Assembly (NCBI RefSeq): GCF_024199925.1
Contig: NZ_JANADR010000001.1
Coordinates: 5,769,501-5,833,500, forward strand
Reading direction: 5' to 3'
Length of the DNA: 64,000 nt
Origin: Bradyrhizobium sp. CCGUVB1N3
GTDB lineage: Bacteria > Pseudomonadota > Alphaproteobacteria > Rhizobiales > Xanthobacteraceae
The notes under the pieces are model-generated. The model was given only the letters and a program-made list of their open reading frames with translations. It ran no database searches and was not told the DNA's origin. Below, piece by piece: positions 1 to 8,937 of this stretch (the first letter of the stretch is position 1; each line of letters begins with the position of its first letter). A program made the position numbers and the translations under genes.

Positions 1-1
1 G

Positions 2-688
2 TTCCTCAAAGGGGCGTCGCTTGAGGAATACTGCGACACCATCCTGCTTGAGGGATTGAAGCTCGCGGAAGCCGACCGCCGATTGGGCCATCTCGACGAA
101 GAGCGACTAAATCGCATTGCTTCAACCGTCGACGAGCTGGTGGCCGATCTGGAAGCTCACGACGATTTGGACTCCCGGGCCCTGGACATGAGCTCGAACC
201 CCGGTGCCGCGATCGCAATTGAGCAAGCCAGGGCGCAACGTAAATTGATCGAGGAAGAAGGCAGATCGCCGCGTTCGGCGCTCTGCATTCCAGGATCCGG
301 AAAGCTCGACGAAGCGACGGCGCTGGTGTTGTCCTATTTGCTGCGGCACCATGGTATCGAGGCGATGGCGGAAGAGGCGGACGCGCTATCAACGGCGAAG
401 TTCTTTTCGCTCGACATGACGGAAACCTCGCTTGCGTGCCTTTGCTACGTCGGCCAACCGTCCACCGCCAAGGTTCAAGACGTCATTCGCAGGCTCAACA
501 GGAAGAATGCCGACGCCCGCATTTTTATCGCCCTTTTTGGAACCGGTGCGGCCACGCCGACGATGGATGCAGTCGGCGCGACGGTTTGTGTTGGGTCATT
601 TGGCGCCACGCTAGAAGCTATCATTCAAACGGTCGCCAAGCCGGGCGACCTTACGACCGTCGACATCAAAGATATTGCGGCTACCTAA
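2..688 (+). CDS. C-terminal part of a larger protein, possibly an AI-2E family transporter
   Basis: The frame is open from the window edge, so the N-terminus is missing; 228 residues are visible. They are soluble and rich in acidic and alanine residues, with no membrane segment. The early part (LEEYCDTILLEGLKLAE followed by a basic/acidic helix) resembles the cytoplasmic tail that follows the membrane domain in some alphaproteobacterial AI-2E family permeases, and this is the only basis for the family guess. The last 110 residues look like an alpha/beta fold (SALCIPGSGKLDEATALVL, then a second strand near ARIFIALFG). A TTG lies at 56, but the open frame and the matching upstream residues argue that it is internal. 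The real product name needs the upstream sequence. Confidence 0.5.
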   Translation, partial: FLKGASLEEYCDTILLEGLKLAEADRRLGHLDEERLNRIASTVDELVADLEAHDDLDSRALDMSSNPGAAIAIEQARAQRKLIEEEGRSPRSALCIPGSGKLDEATALVLSYLLRHHGIEAMAEEADALSTAKFFSLDMTETSLACLCYVGQPSTAKVQDVIRRLNRKNADARIFIALFGTGAATPTMDAVGATVCVGSFGATLEAIIQTVAKPGDLTTVDIKDIAAT

Positions 689-775
689 AATGCCATGGTC
701 CAACATTCCCATCGCGGTGAGCCTGGCAGCCGCAGCGGTTCTCAACGTCCACTCCATTCATCAAGGAGGATTTGA

Positions 776-927
776 ATGGCAGATGGCCTGCGGAGATTCA
801 ACCGTGCCGTCAAACCTCAGTGCTTACGCTCGCCCTTGTGACGGCCTGGTCCGGCACTGCAAGCACGGGGTCACGTGGAAATGTGTCGATACGGCGCGGC
901 GGTAGCGGGCAGGCCAGCTTGGCCTGA
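776..927 (+). pseudogene. Possible remnant of a small exported protein, frameshifted
   Basis: A strong ribosome binding site (AAGGAGG at 765-771) precedes ATG 776, but this frame stops after 21 codons (MADGLRRFNRAV and nine more residues). In the -1 frame the next residues read QTSVLTLALVTAWSGTAS, which look like the hydrophobic core and cleavage region of a signal peptide, and run to a stop at 925-927. Joining the two frames near 810 would give one small exported protein of about 50 residues. It may be a decayed gene, or chance. No family is recognised. The rest of the 689-1125 interval shows nothing coding. Confidence 0.22.
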
Positions 928-1125
928 AGTGGACGTCCGAGGACGTCGTCACGATGGACCGTCGCCGTAGTTTCGCGAATCTTTCGCCACGAATCAGGAT
1001 TCTCAATCAGCTTGCCATTCCGAGGCGATCCCGCGGAATAGCGGGGCCTGCGACTATTGTCCGGACTCTCGCGCGCATTGGCTCCATTTCTTGAGTGGGT
1101 AGAGTCCAGTAGGGAGAATTGATCC

Positions 1126-1572
1126 ATGGCGAACATCGAAAGATTTCCTAGAAATAAGGCCGTAGATCTGGCCAAACTTGAAGCAGATGTCACAGCGGCT
1201 TTGCCCGCGTCGCCCGGCTGGGCTGCGCCCCCGGCTCTATCCGAGCCATTGCCTGACTACGTCGAGCATCGAGAGGGGGTTTCGCGCGTTGGCCAGCTCA
1301 CTGCCGAGGCCGTTGTGCGCGACTATGAGGCTGCAGCCAAGGAGATCGAAGCCATGGGGACCGAGTTGATCAGCGCGGCGAAAAAATGCGAGGCGATGAC
1401 CGCCGAGGTGCACACTACGATTGCCTTCATGCGAGATACCGCCGCCTCATATCGCGAGGAAGCCAAGAGGATTTTCAAGCGCATCGAAGAGTGTGCACTG
1501 TTTACGGAGGATGTTCGCAAGACTTGCGAAACCGTCAAACGCCGGATGATAGAGGACAGAAGTATCGCCTGA
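1126..1572 (+). CDS. Conserved-looking hypothetical protein with coiled-coil C-terminal half
   Basis: 148 residues from ATG 1126, preceded by TAGGGAGAA at a normal distance. The first third is proline-rich and probably disordered (residues about 25-55). From about residue 65 the chain is a long run of charged heptads (EAAAKEIEAMGTELISAAKK onwards) that should form an amphipathic or coiled-coil helix. It has three cysteines but no CxxC pair, no signal peptide and no membrane segment. I do not recognise a family and assign no function. It stands alone, with a small membrane protein gene about 210 bases downstream on the same strand. Confidence 0.65.
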   Translation: MANIERFPRNKAVDLAKLEADVTAALPASPGWAAPPALSEPLPDYVEHREGVSRVGQLTAEAVVRDYEAAAKEIEAMGTELISAAKKCEAMTAEVHTTIAFMRDTAASYREEAKRIFKRIEECALFTEDVRKTCETVKRRMIEDRSIA

Positions 1573-1784
1573 GCTCTGGGTATTATAGGACAGCCTTGCT
1601 GCCGGATCAGGCAACCGGCGGCATAGGCGCGTTGCGACTGACCGGCGATTTCATTGCCGCGCTGAAATTGGGCAGATGGGCACACCATTTTTCGTGGGCC
1701 GATCGAACCCGAACGGAAATCGACGACACTATTCCTCTGCTGAGCAATTGCCGCGTCTGTGGGCGGCACAGGGGAGAGTCTGTC

Positions 1785-1997
1785 ATGCGGAAACGAAACT
1801 GGCGATTGATTGCCGTGGGCGTCGTGCTCCTGGCTCTTGCCGTCCTGTTCTTTCTGAACATGCGGGACATGACGCCCTGGTCCAACAATCCTGTCGTCCT
1901 GATGCGGACGGTTGGAGAGGTCTCCGGCGCCGTCGCCGGCATCAGCATCGTGATGATCGTGTTCGGCCTGATCGGCCGCAAGGCGCCTGCCAGCTAG
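1785..1997 (+). CDS. Small membrane protein, two predicted TM helices
   Basis: 70 residues starting at ATG 1785, with GGGGAGAG at 1771-1778 as ribosome binding site. There are two hydrophobic stretches, about residues 8-25 (LIAVGVVLLALAVLFFLN) and 46-64 (VSGAVAGISIVMIVFGLIG), joined by a short polar loop and flanked by basic residues. The basic N-terminus (MRKRNWR) suggests an inside-facing N-terminus. The frame extends far upstream without a stop, but the ribosome binding site and the composition change favour the start given. No family or function is recognised. Confidence 0.6.
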   Translation: MRKRNWRLIAVGVVLLALAVLFFLNMRDMTPWSNNPVVLMRTVGEVSGAVAGISIVMIVFGLIGRKAPAS

Positions 1998-2074
1998 CGT
2001 CTCCTCGTGACTCAATCGGAACAGGCCGATAAGAGTACGTTTGACGCCTGCCATGCTTGGCGGCGGCGCAAGAG

Positions 2075-2094
2075 CGGACCTCGCCGGAGGTCCG
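2075..2094. terminator. Hairpin between convergent genes
   Basis: A perfect 8-bp stem (CGGACCTC / GAGGTCCG) with loop GCCG lies between the end of the small membrane protein gene (+) and the end of the cupin gene (-). There is no T-run on either side, so it is at best a weak or Rho-assisted terminator. Confidence 0.3.
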
Positions 2095-2121
2095 GGGCGA
2101 GCTAATACCCGACGCGGGATC

Positions 2122-2580
2122 TTACTCCGGAACGATGATGCCAGCCGCCGCCATGACCGGGCTGCTCCGCGCGATCAAGAACTTGAGCCTGTTGACGGCG
2201 CGGATGGCGATGCCGAACGGGAACGGATTGTTCAGGCGGAGGAAGGCGAGCTTCCTCACATAGCCCTCAACGTGCCATCTGGCGCGCGCCCCCCTTCGAA
2301 AATAAATCACGTCGCCAACGCCATAGCGCTTCGACGGCATGCCCTCGCTCTCAAGCACGATCGAGCCTTCGAGGATTATGATGGTCTCGTCGAGGTCGTA
2401 GTACCAGTCGAACTTGCCTCCAGTGCAGGACCAGATCAGGGTCTTGGCAGTGTTGCATGCGCTCGTCGACAGCAGGCGAGAGCGAGCCTCCGGCTTGCCT
2501 TCAATGATCCAGGATGGCTCAATCGGCGACAACTCGAGTTCTAACCCGGAATGCGCGGCTTCAATCAACGCGAGTGGCAT
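2122..2580 (-). CDS. Cupin-domain protein (cupin_3/DUF861 type)
   Basis: 152 residues, read from ATG 2580 with the very good ribosome binding site GGAGGAGAT just upstream. The core has the strand pattern of a single cupin barrel: DLDETIIILEGSIVLESEG followed by YGVGDVIYFRRGARARWHV, close to the pattern seen in ureidoglycine aminohydrolase-like and DUF861 cupins. Most of the usual metal-binding histidines are absent from the first motif, so a metal-dependent enzyme activity is not assured. It is divergent from the ampH-like gene and convergent with the small membrane protein gene. Substrate unknown. Confidence 0.75.
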   Translation of the reverse strand: MPLALIEAAHSGLELELSPIEPSWIIEGKPEARSRLLSTSACNTAKTLIWSCTGGKFDWYYDLDETIIILEGSIVLESEGMPSKRYGVGDVIYFRRGARARWHVEGYVRKLAFLRLNNPFPFGIAIRAVNRLKFLIARSSPVMAAAGIIVPE

Positions 2581-2814
2581 TAATCTCCTCCAACCAAAAC
2601 AAAATCGCAGGTTTCAAAAGCAGCCAATGCCACTTTTCCCCAACTGAGCTGTACAATCAGTTTTTCGGCGGAAGCCGTGAAGAGGGCAGTTTGCCGCAAC
2701 CGAGCATTCCGCCGACACTCTAAAGTAGTACTCATTTTGGCGAGCAGGACGGGTGTCTGCTGCCTTGGTGTTAAATCGAGCCGTAGGGCGTAAGAAATCT
2801 GGGTCCTCGAAGGG

Positions 2815-4017
2815 ATGAAGATGATGCTCAACAACCTGCGAAAACCGACGGGATTTGCACTCATCGCCACGATCATCGCAGCGCAGATCATTTTCTGCGA
2901 TGCCGCGGCCGCAGCAGACAAGCTCCTCACCGAGGCGGTGAACTTCACGGGCACGTTGACGTATCTCGCCAGCCGGGTGCCCGGCTTCATCCTGCTTGCG
3001 GTGCGCAACGGCGAGACGGCTTTCGCCGGGTTCGGCAGCATCAACGACAAGGGAGGAAAGGAGCCTGATGCCGACACGATGTTTCGCATCGGCTCGGTCA
3101 GCAAAGTGTTTTGCGGCGAAGTCCTCGCCAGTATGGTGCTCGACGGTGGGGTGCGTCTTACCGATCGTCTCCAGGACCGACTGGGCTACGACGTCACGCT
3201 GCCCGAAAAGGCCGGCCATCCAATCCGGCTCATCGATCTCGTGACGCAGGCGTCCGGTTTGCCACGCGAAGTCCCGCGCGCCGAGGGGCCGACGAACGAC
3301 CCCTTCGGCACCAACACCAAGCAAGCGCAGATCGCAAACCTCAAGACCGATCCGTTGCTGTTTGCGCCGGGTACCGCCGCCCTCTATTCGAATTACGGCT
3401 TCGACCTGCTCGGCGCGGCGATGGCGAATGCCGGCGGCAAGCCTTATGCCGACCTCCTGAAAGAGCGCGTGCTTGATCCGCTCGGCATGAAGGACACGGT
3501 CTTCAACCCTCGGCCGGGAGATGAATCGCGCCTCATGCAGGGGCACGATTTCGACAGATCGCCCATGCCGGCCGTGCACACGCCGACCAGCATCGAATGC
3601 GCCGGCGGACTGCACACAACCGCGAACGACATGGCGCGTTGGATGAAGTGGCATCTCGACCGCTTCGCGACGACCGACCGTGAGCTGCGACTGCTTGATC
3701 ACGCCGCTTATCTCTACCGCGATGGGCTTGCGTCGGTCTTCGGCCTGGATGATGCCGGGCCAATGGATGCCATGGGCCTAGGCTGGGTCATCAACATGCC
3801 GGCCGGCAATCGGCCGCTCATCCTGCAGAAAAGCGGCGGTTTGCAGGGCAACTTCGCCTATCTTGCGATCGCACCGACCCGCGGCATAGCCGCATTTTTT
3901 CTGATGAACGCGTTCAATGTCGGCGGTTTCAATGCTGCCGTGGCCGCGACCAACGGGTTAATCGGTGAACTGGCACCACCTCAGGCGCATTTCCGCAATT
4001 CCGGATCATCACCTTGA
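2815..4017 (+). CDS. ampH: AmpH-like serine beta-lactamase-family hydrolase (DD-carboxypeptidase/endopeptidase type)
   Basis: 400 residues with an N-terminal signal peptide (hydrophobic residues about 13-30, cleavage near the AAAA run at 31-34). Active-site motifs of class C/penicillin-binding-like enzymes are visible: SxxK at S94-V-S-K97 and YxN at Y191-S-N193. The C-terminal part (MGLGWVINMP, then QKSGGLQGNFAYLAIAP) follows E. coli AmpH closely, as does the length (385 in E. coli). AmpH is a periplasmic or membrane-associated enzyme that trims peptidoglycan peptides during recycling. Two further ATG codons at 2821 and 2824 are possible starts. It ends next to an acyl-CoA dehydrogenase-like gene but need not be functionally tied to it. 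Confidence 0.82.
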   Translation: MKMMLNNLRKPTGFALIATIIAAQIIFCDAAAAADKLLTEAVNFTGTLTYLASRVPGFILLAVRNGETAFAGFGSINDKGGKEPDADTMFRIGSVSKVFCGEVLASMVLDGGVRLTDRLQDRLGYDVTLPEKAGHPIRLIDLVTQASGLPREVPRAEGPTNDPFGTNTKQAQIANLKTDPLLFAPGTAALYSNYGFDLLGAAMANAGGKPYADLLKERVLDPLGMKDTVFNPRPGDESRLMQGHDFDRSPMPAVHTPTSIECAGGLHTTANDMARWMKWHLDRFATTDRELRLLDHAAYLYRDGLASVFGLDDAGPMDAMGLGWVINMPAGNRPLILQKSGGLQGNFAYLAIAPTRGIAAFFLMNAFNVGGFNAAVAATNGLIGELAPPQAHFRNSGSSP

Positions 4018-4085
4018 TCCGCCGCGCCGGATGGACCACGATCGCATTTCTCACCGCTCACGCCAGAATGGGCGAGGAACCGCGA

Positions 4086-5237
4086 ATGAACGTCACTCCC
4101 GGGGTCGGCCTCGTTGAACGGGCACAGGCACTTGCGCCGTTGATTGCGCGCGAAGCGGATGCAATCGAGCGCGCGCGGAGACTGACCGCGCCGGTCGTTT
4201 CCGCACTGGTCGAGAACGGACTTTACCGCGCCCTGCTGCCGCAGAGCCTTGGCGGCGCCGAGGCCGCGCCCGAAGCCTTCATGCAGATGCTGGAGGAAGT
4301 GGCAAAGGCGGACGCGTCCACCGCATGGTGCCTCGGCCAGTGCAGCGTCTGCGCCATGATCGCAGCCTCGCTCGACCACGACACGTCGCAGGAGATCTTC
4401 AACACGCCGCCCGGCATCCTCGCCTGGGGCGCGATCGCGCATGAGGCGCACGCGGTCGAGGGCGGCTATCGCGTCACAGCGCGCTGGGATTTTGCCTCGG
4501 GCTCGCGGCAGGCGAGCTGGCTCGGGGCGCATGTCCGCATCAACGGTGCTGACGGCGCGCCGCGCAAGAATGCCGACGGATCGCCGGAGGTGCGCACCAT
4601 CCTGTTTCCGGTCGCAAGCGCCGTGCTGCACGATGTCTGGCACGCGATCGGGCTCGCCGGCACCGGCACCGATTCCTATGAGGTCAGCGATCTCTTCATC
4701 CCCGAGCGTTTCACGGCGTTCCGCGACGTGCCGTCTGCGTTGCGCGAAACCGGACCGCTCTACAGACTCGGCACCGGCTCGGCGTTCAGTCTCGGGTTTG
4801 CGGCCGTTTCGCTCGGCGTTGCGCGGGCGACACTCGATGCGGCGATCGCGCTGGCGCGCGGCAAGCACCAGTCGCTCGCCGCCAATGCGATGCGCGACAA
4901 TGCGGCCGTGCAAGGCCTGATCGGCCGCACCGAAGCCGACCTGCGCGCGGCGCGCGCCTATCTCTATGCGACGGCGGGCGCGATGTGGCGCGAGCTGACC
5001 GCGTCAGGCGAATTCAAGGAGCCGCATCGCTCGGCCGTAAGGCTGGCATCGACATGGACTATCCAACAGTCAGCGAAGGTGGTCGATACCGCCTATCACA
5101 TGGCCGGCGCCACCGCGGTGTTTCGCAACAATCCGTTCGAGCGGCGCTTTCGTGACATGCACGCGATCGCCCAGCAGATCCAGGCGCGCGACACGCATTA
5201 TGAGGATGTCGGCAGGACCATCCTGTCGGTCGGCTGA
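4086..5237 (+). CDS. Acyl-CoA dehydrogenase-like flavoprotein (flavin-dependent monooxygenase type)
   Basis: About 383 residues from ATG 4086 (GAGGAA just upstream); in-frame ATG 4068 and a TTG overlapping the previous stop are weaker alternatives. The order matches the acyl-CoA dehydrogenase superfamily: an alpha-helical N-terminal domain (residues about 1-110, with LLPQSLGGAEAAPEAF), a beta domain (about 115-215, with GYRVTARWDFASGS), and a C-terminal four-helix domain of the type-2 kind. The W-x-F-x-S-G stretch and lack of the usual catalytic-base context resemble HpaB/HsaA- and DszC-like flavin monooxygenases rather than true beta-oxidation enzymes. Substrate not predictable; no flavin reductase gene is adjacent. 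Confidence 0.75.
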   Translation: MNVTPGVGLVERAQALAPLIAREADAIERARRLTAPVVSALVENGLYRALLPQSLGGAEAAPEAFMQMLEEVAKADASTAWCLGQCSVCAMIAASLDHDTSQEIFNTPPGILAWGAIAHEAHAVEGGYRVTARWDFASGSRQASWLGAHVRINGADGAPRKNADGSPEVRTILFPVASAVLHDVWHAIGLAGTGTDSYEVSDLFIPERFTAFRDVPSALRETGPLYRLGTGSAFSLGFAAVSLGVARATLDAAIALARGKHQSLAANAMRDNAAVQGLIGRTEADLRAARAYLYATAGAMWRELTASGEFKEPHRSAVRLASTWTIQQSAKVVDTAYHMAGATAVFRNNPFERRFRDMHAIAQQIQARDTHYEDVGRTILSVG

Positions 5238-5255
5238 GATTGCGCCCCGGTCCTT

Positions 5256-5981
5256 CTACGCCCTGCGTGCGCCGGGCAGCCGGCCGCTCCAGCCCATACC
5301 GATGACGAGGGCAAGCGCCACGAGCAGCACCGTGGCGGCAGCGATGGTGACGATGCGCTCGCCGCCAGAGCAGAAGTCGCGGTCGAGGCAGGCACTCGAC
5401 AGCAGACCCTGCTCGAGCACGGCGCCAAGCGCCATCACATAGAGAAAACCGCCGAACGCGAGATAGACCACCGTCACCAGAGCGCGGCGGATGCGCGACG
5501 GCATCGCGGCGTCCTCGAGCTCGCGTCGCTCGGTGATGAACTGCGAGGAGCTGGCCTTGGAGAGATCGCAGATCCGGACCGTGGAATTGGTGAGGAGATC
5601 GTGCACCGCCTGGTTGCGACGGGTCGCCATCATGGTCAGGAACGAGTACCAGCTCAGGAGGCTCTTGATGGCGAAGCGCGCGAGCGCCTTTCCGAAGCTC
5701 AGATTACCGCCGCCATCATCGACGACGCGCAAATTGGTCCAATAATGCCCGAGCGTGCCGCCTAACCGCGAGACCAGCACCGGCTCATAAAGCACCAGGA
5801 TCACCACGACGGCGATACCGAGCATGCGGGCCAGCATATCGCTCCGCACGTTGCTCGCCAATGCCACGGCCCCGAACAGCAGGGCCATCGCCAGCATCCA
5901 GTCCAGCAGGATAGCCTTCAGCCGCCGCGAGAAGCGGGCATAACGCGGCCCGTCCGTTGGGGCTTGGTCATTGAGGCTCAT
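5256..5981 (-). CDS. RDD-family membrane protein
   Basis: About 241 residues from ATG 5981 (an in-frame TTG at 6005 is less likely). The RDD signature is present: an arginine/aspartate pair in the first TM helix (RRLKAILLDWMLAMALLFG) and the later GGTLGHYWTNLRVVDD motif, with additional helices near residues 50-70 and in the C-terminal third. RDD proteins sit in the inner membrane; some are proposed Na+(Li+,K+)/H+ antiporters, most have unknown roles. A cysteine-rich loop (CLDRDFCSGGER) near the C-terminus is probably periplasmic. Convergent with the preceding flavoprotein gene. Confidence 0.78.
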   Translation of the reverse strand: MSLNDQAPTDGPRYARFSRRLKAILLDWMLAMALLFGAVALASNVRSDMLARMLGIAVVVILVLYEPVLVSRLGGTLGHYWTNLRVVDDGGGNLSFGKALARFAIKSLLSWYSFLTMMATRRNQAVHDLLTNSTVRICDLSKASSSQFITERRELEDAAMPSRIRRALVTVVYLAFGGFLYVMALGAVLEQGLLSSACLDRDFCSGGERIVTIAAATVLLVALALVIGMGWSGRLPGARRA

Positions 5982-6038
5982 GGGTCCGTTCCGATGCTGA
6001 TCCAATGATCAGACGCCGGACGACGACCACAGGTTCAA

Positions 6039-8273
6039 TCACGCCACCAGCGCGGCGTCCGCGTCGCCCGGCCTATCCGCCCCGCGCTGCGCCTTCAACA
6101 GGCTGACGATCTCGGCATTGGGGCGGGCCCTGGAGAACAGGAAGCCCTGGCCCTCGTGGCAGCCTTCGGCGCGCAGGCAGCTCAGCTCGTCCTCGGTCTC
6201 GACACCCTCGGCGGTGATGGTGACGCCGAGGCCTTTGCCGAGGCTGACGATCGAGCGGATGATCGCCTGCGATTCGCGGTTGGCGCCGAGATCGCGCACG
6301 AACGACTGGTCGATCTTGATCTTGTCGAAGGGGAAGCTGCGCAGATAGCTGAGGCTCGAATAGCCGGTGCCGAAATCGTCCATGGAGATCCGCACGCCGA
6401 GCGCACGCAGGGCATGCAGCGTCGCCAGCACCTGGGCGCTCTTCTCGAGCAGCAGCGTCTCGGTGATCTCGAGCTCGAGCCGAAGCGGCGGCAGGCCGGA
6501 ATGCTTCAGCGCCTCGGTGACCATCGAGAGCAGATTGCCGCTGCGGAATTGCAGCGGCGACAGGTTGACGGCGACGCGGACGTCGTCCGGCCAGGTCGCT
6601 GCATCCATGCAGGCCCGGCGCAGCATCAACCCGCCGAGCGGGTTGATCAACCCGGTGTCCTCGGCGACCGGAATGAACTCGGCCGGCGAGACCATGCCGC
6701 GCTCGGCATGCGGCCAGCGCACCAGCGCCTCGAAGCCGGTGATCCGTCCGCTCGAAAGGTCGATCAGCGGCTGATAGAACGGCCGCAGCACGTCGTTCTG
6801 GATCGCGTCGCGCAGCTCGACCTCGATCTTGCGGCGGCTCTGTGCCTTCGCATGCAGCGCAGCCTCGAAGAACGCGAACGTGCCGCGCGCATCTAGCTTG
6901 GCGCGCGACAGCGCCATGTCGGCGCTCTTGAGCAGCTTCTCGGACTCATCGCCGTCGCCGGGCGCCATGGCGATGCCGATGGAGGCGCCGATCACCACGG
7001 AATGGCCGTCGAGCAGATAGGGATCGGCGATGGCTTCCAGCAGGCGTTTTGCCAGCCCCACCGCATCTTCCGGCCGGGTCAGGCCGCTCTGGACGATGAC
7101 GAACTCGTCCGAATTGAGCCGCGCCAGCGCGTCTTCGTCACGCAGGGTGGAGCGCAGGCGCTTGGCGACGCCGCGCAGCAGCTTGTCGCCGACCGCGTGC
7201 CCGAGCGTGTCGTTGACCGCCTTGAAATTGTCGAGCCCCAGCATCAGCACGGCGACCTTCTCGGCGCTGCGGCGCGTATGCAGCAGCATCTCGTCCATCT
7301 GCTGGCGCAGCAGATTGCGGTTCGGCAAGCCGGTCAGGCCGTCGTGCTGGGCCATGAAGGCGAGCCGCGCCTCGGCGCGCTTGCGTTCGGTGATGTCCAT
7401 CAGCGCCAGCAGCACCGCCGGCCGATCGGCGTAGGTCAGTTCGCGCGAATAGATCGCAAGATCAATCAGCGCGCCGTCGGCCTTCACATGCTTCCAGGTG
7501 CGCGCGGCCTGCTCCTCGCTGCTCCGGTTGGAGGTCCAGGGCGGCTCGCTGTCGAAGGCCTGGAGTGAACGGATCGTCAGCTTCTCGAATTCGGCGCGGC
7601 CATAGCCGTAATGCGCGACCGCGGCGTCGTTGACGCCAAGGATGCGCTCGTCGTCCAGCGCGCAGACGATCATCGGCACGGGGTTGCCGTCGAACAGCAG
7701 CCGGAACGAGGCCTCGCGCTGCTTCAGCTCAGTGATGTCGACACGCAGGCCGACGACACCGCCGTCATCGGTGAGGCGTTCCTCGATCAGGACGACGCGC
7801 CCGTCGGCCAGCTTCTGCTCGTGACGCGCGCCCGGCTGATAGAGCTTTTGCAGCCGCTCGGCGATCCATTCGTCCTCATGGCCGGCGGCTTCCGGATAGT
7901 CGCCGCGCGCAACGCCGATGCGCAGCGTATCCTCCAGCCGCGCGCCTTCCGCGAACAGATCGGCGGTCTTGCTGTAGATCTCGGCATATTTCTTGTTCCA
8001 GAGGACGTAGCGTCCCTCGGGGTCGAGAAACACGATACCTTGCGGCAGGATGTCGATCGCCTGGCGCAGCCGCTCGTGCGATTTGCGCGCATCCGCGATC
8101 GCAGCTTCGGCCTCCGCTCGGCTCTGCACGAGCGCATCGATCTCGACGGGCGCATCGTGAGGCCCAGCGCGCTTCGACGCAGGCTTGCGCGACCGCCCGG
8201 CCGTCCAGGTGAGCGCCGTCCGCTTTCGCTTTCTTGCTTTTCGAGACCCCAAACTCAACTTCACCCGTCCCAC
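6039..8273 (-). CDS. PAS-PAS-GGDEF-EAL protein with degenerate GGDEF domain; likely c-di-GMP phosphodiesterase
   Basis: 744 residues from GTG 8273, cytoplasmic, with no membrane segment. After a basic N-terminus come two PAS-like domains (about 65-182 and 186-298), a GGDEF domain (about 305-470) and an EAL domain (about 485-735). The GGDEF signature reads NSDEF (387-391) and the first Mg-binding aspartate of the FLDLD motif is glycine (G346 in LMLGLDNF), so diguanylate cyclase activity is unlikely. The EAL half keeps its key residues: E515 of FEALVRW, N570, E602, D632-D633 of MDDFGTG, K653, E689 and Q709. The expected reaction is c-di-GMP to pGpG, with the PAS domains as sensors. Confidence 0.9.
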   Translation of the reverse strand: MGRVKLSLGSRKARKRKRTALTWTAGRSRKPASKRAGPHDAPVEIDALVQSRAEAEAAIADARKSHERLRQAIDILPQGIVFLDPEGRYVLWNKKYAEIYSKTADLFAEGARLEDTLRIGVARGDYPEAAGHEDEWIAERLQKLYQPGARHEQKLADGRVVLIEERLTDDGGVVGLRVDITELKQREASFRLLFDGNPVPMIVCALDDERILGVNDAAVAHYGYGRAEFEKLTIRSLQAFDSEPPWTSNRSSEEQAARTWKHVKADGALIDLAIYSRELTYADRPAVLLALMDITERKRAEARLAFMAQHDGLTGLPNRNLLRQQMDEMLLHTRRSAEKVAVLMLGLDNFKAVNDTLGHAVGDKLLRGVAKRLRSTLRDEDALARLNSDEFVIVQSGLTRPEDAVGLAKRLLEAIADPYLLDGHSVVIGASIGIAMAPGDGDESEKLLKSADMALSRAKLDARGTFAFFEAALHAKAQSRRKIEVELRDAIQNDVLRPFYQPLIDLSSGRITGFEALVRWPHAERGMVSPAEFIPVAEDTGLINPLGGLMLRRACMDAATWPDDVRVAVNLSPLQFRSGNLLSMVTEALKHSGLPPLRLELEITETLLLEKSAQVLATLHALRALGVRISMDDFGTGYSSLSYLRSFPFDKIKIDQSFVRDLGANRESQAIIRSIVSLGKGLGVTITAEGVETEDELSCLRAEGCHEGQGFLFSRARPNAEIVSLLKAQRGADRPGDADAALVA

Positions 8274-8937
8274 TCGCGCTCAGCAGTCGCAAGTTGTCCG
8301 ACAAGTGTCTGAAAAAAAAGTAATCTTGGGCGCGGCGACCGGCGACCGCGCCACTGACGCGACCGCGCGAATTGTACTTTCGTGCTCGCTTGCGAGGCGG
8401 CTGAGCCTCGAGCGTCGCGGTAGACCGATGCGGCGGTCGCCAGCGGAGGAAGGGGTGGCGCAAAAACGCGCGCTTCCTATGAATCGATTCCGAATACGTG
8501 TCCGTTTGCATACAGGGCGGGGCTATCCCTGGCGTCACCGCACGAATTTTGATCAATCCCACATAGGGTTATTGCAGTGTTAAGAACGGCCGCCGTCAGC
8601 GCCGAGGTCTACGTCTTTGGGAGGTAACAACACGCTGGGGCACGTGTTACTTACGAAATCGCCGGTGCAACAGCGACCTTGGTCAATGTCCGATTTGGTC
8701 CATCTTGCGGACTCAACTCCGACATCTCCCTAGGTCTGAAAAGGGCCATGAGCGGAAATTCGTCGCGGTGAAAGCGGCCAAACTACAGGGCACCGTTTGG
8801 TAATCCGAAGAGACGCGAACCGTGGTCACGAAACCCTTTTCCGACCTCTTGAAATAGTCTAGAAACAGACCGAGGATATCTCTCACAATGTTTTTGGTCG
8901 GGTCGATAATCCTGATATTTGAACGAGGAATTGCGAT
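8274..8937. other. Intergenic region without convincing genes
   Basis: About 660 bases between the EAL gene (-) and the small peptide gene (+). Visible structure is a small inverted repeat (CGAGGC / GCCTCG near 8390-8410), an imperfect hairpin GTAACAACACG...CGTGTTAC near 8625-8651, and the motif AAAGGGCCATGAGCGGAAAT at 8740-8759, which recurs with one mismatch beyond the IS element at 10901-10920. Several open frames cross it on both strands but none has a ribosome binding site or plausible composition. Confidence 0.5.

Noticed and set aside
2614..3702. 362-codon open frame opposite the ampH-like gene
   Set aside because: Arg/His/Glu-rich translation typical of antisense frames in GC-rich DNA; the opposite strand has SxxK and YxN motifs.
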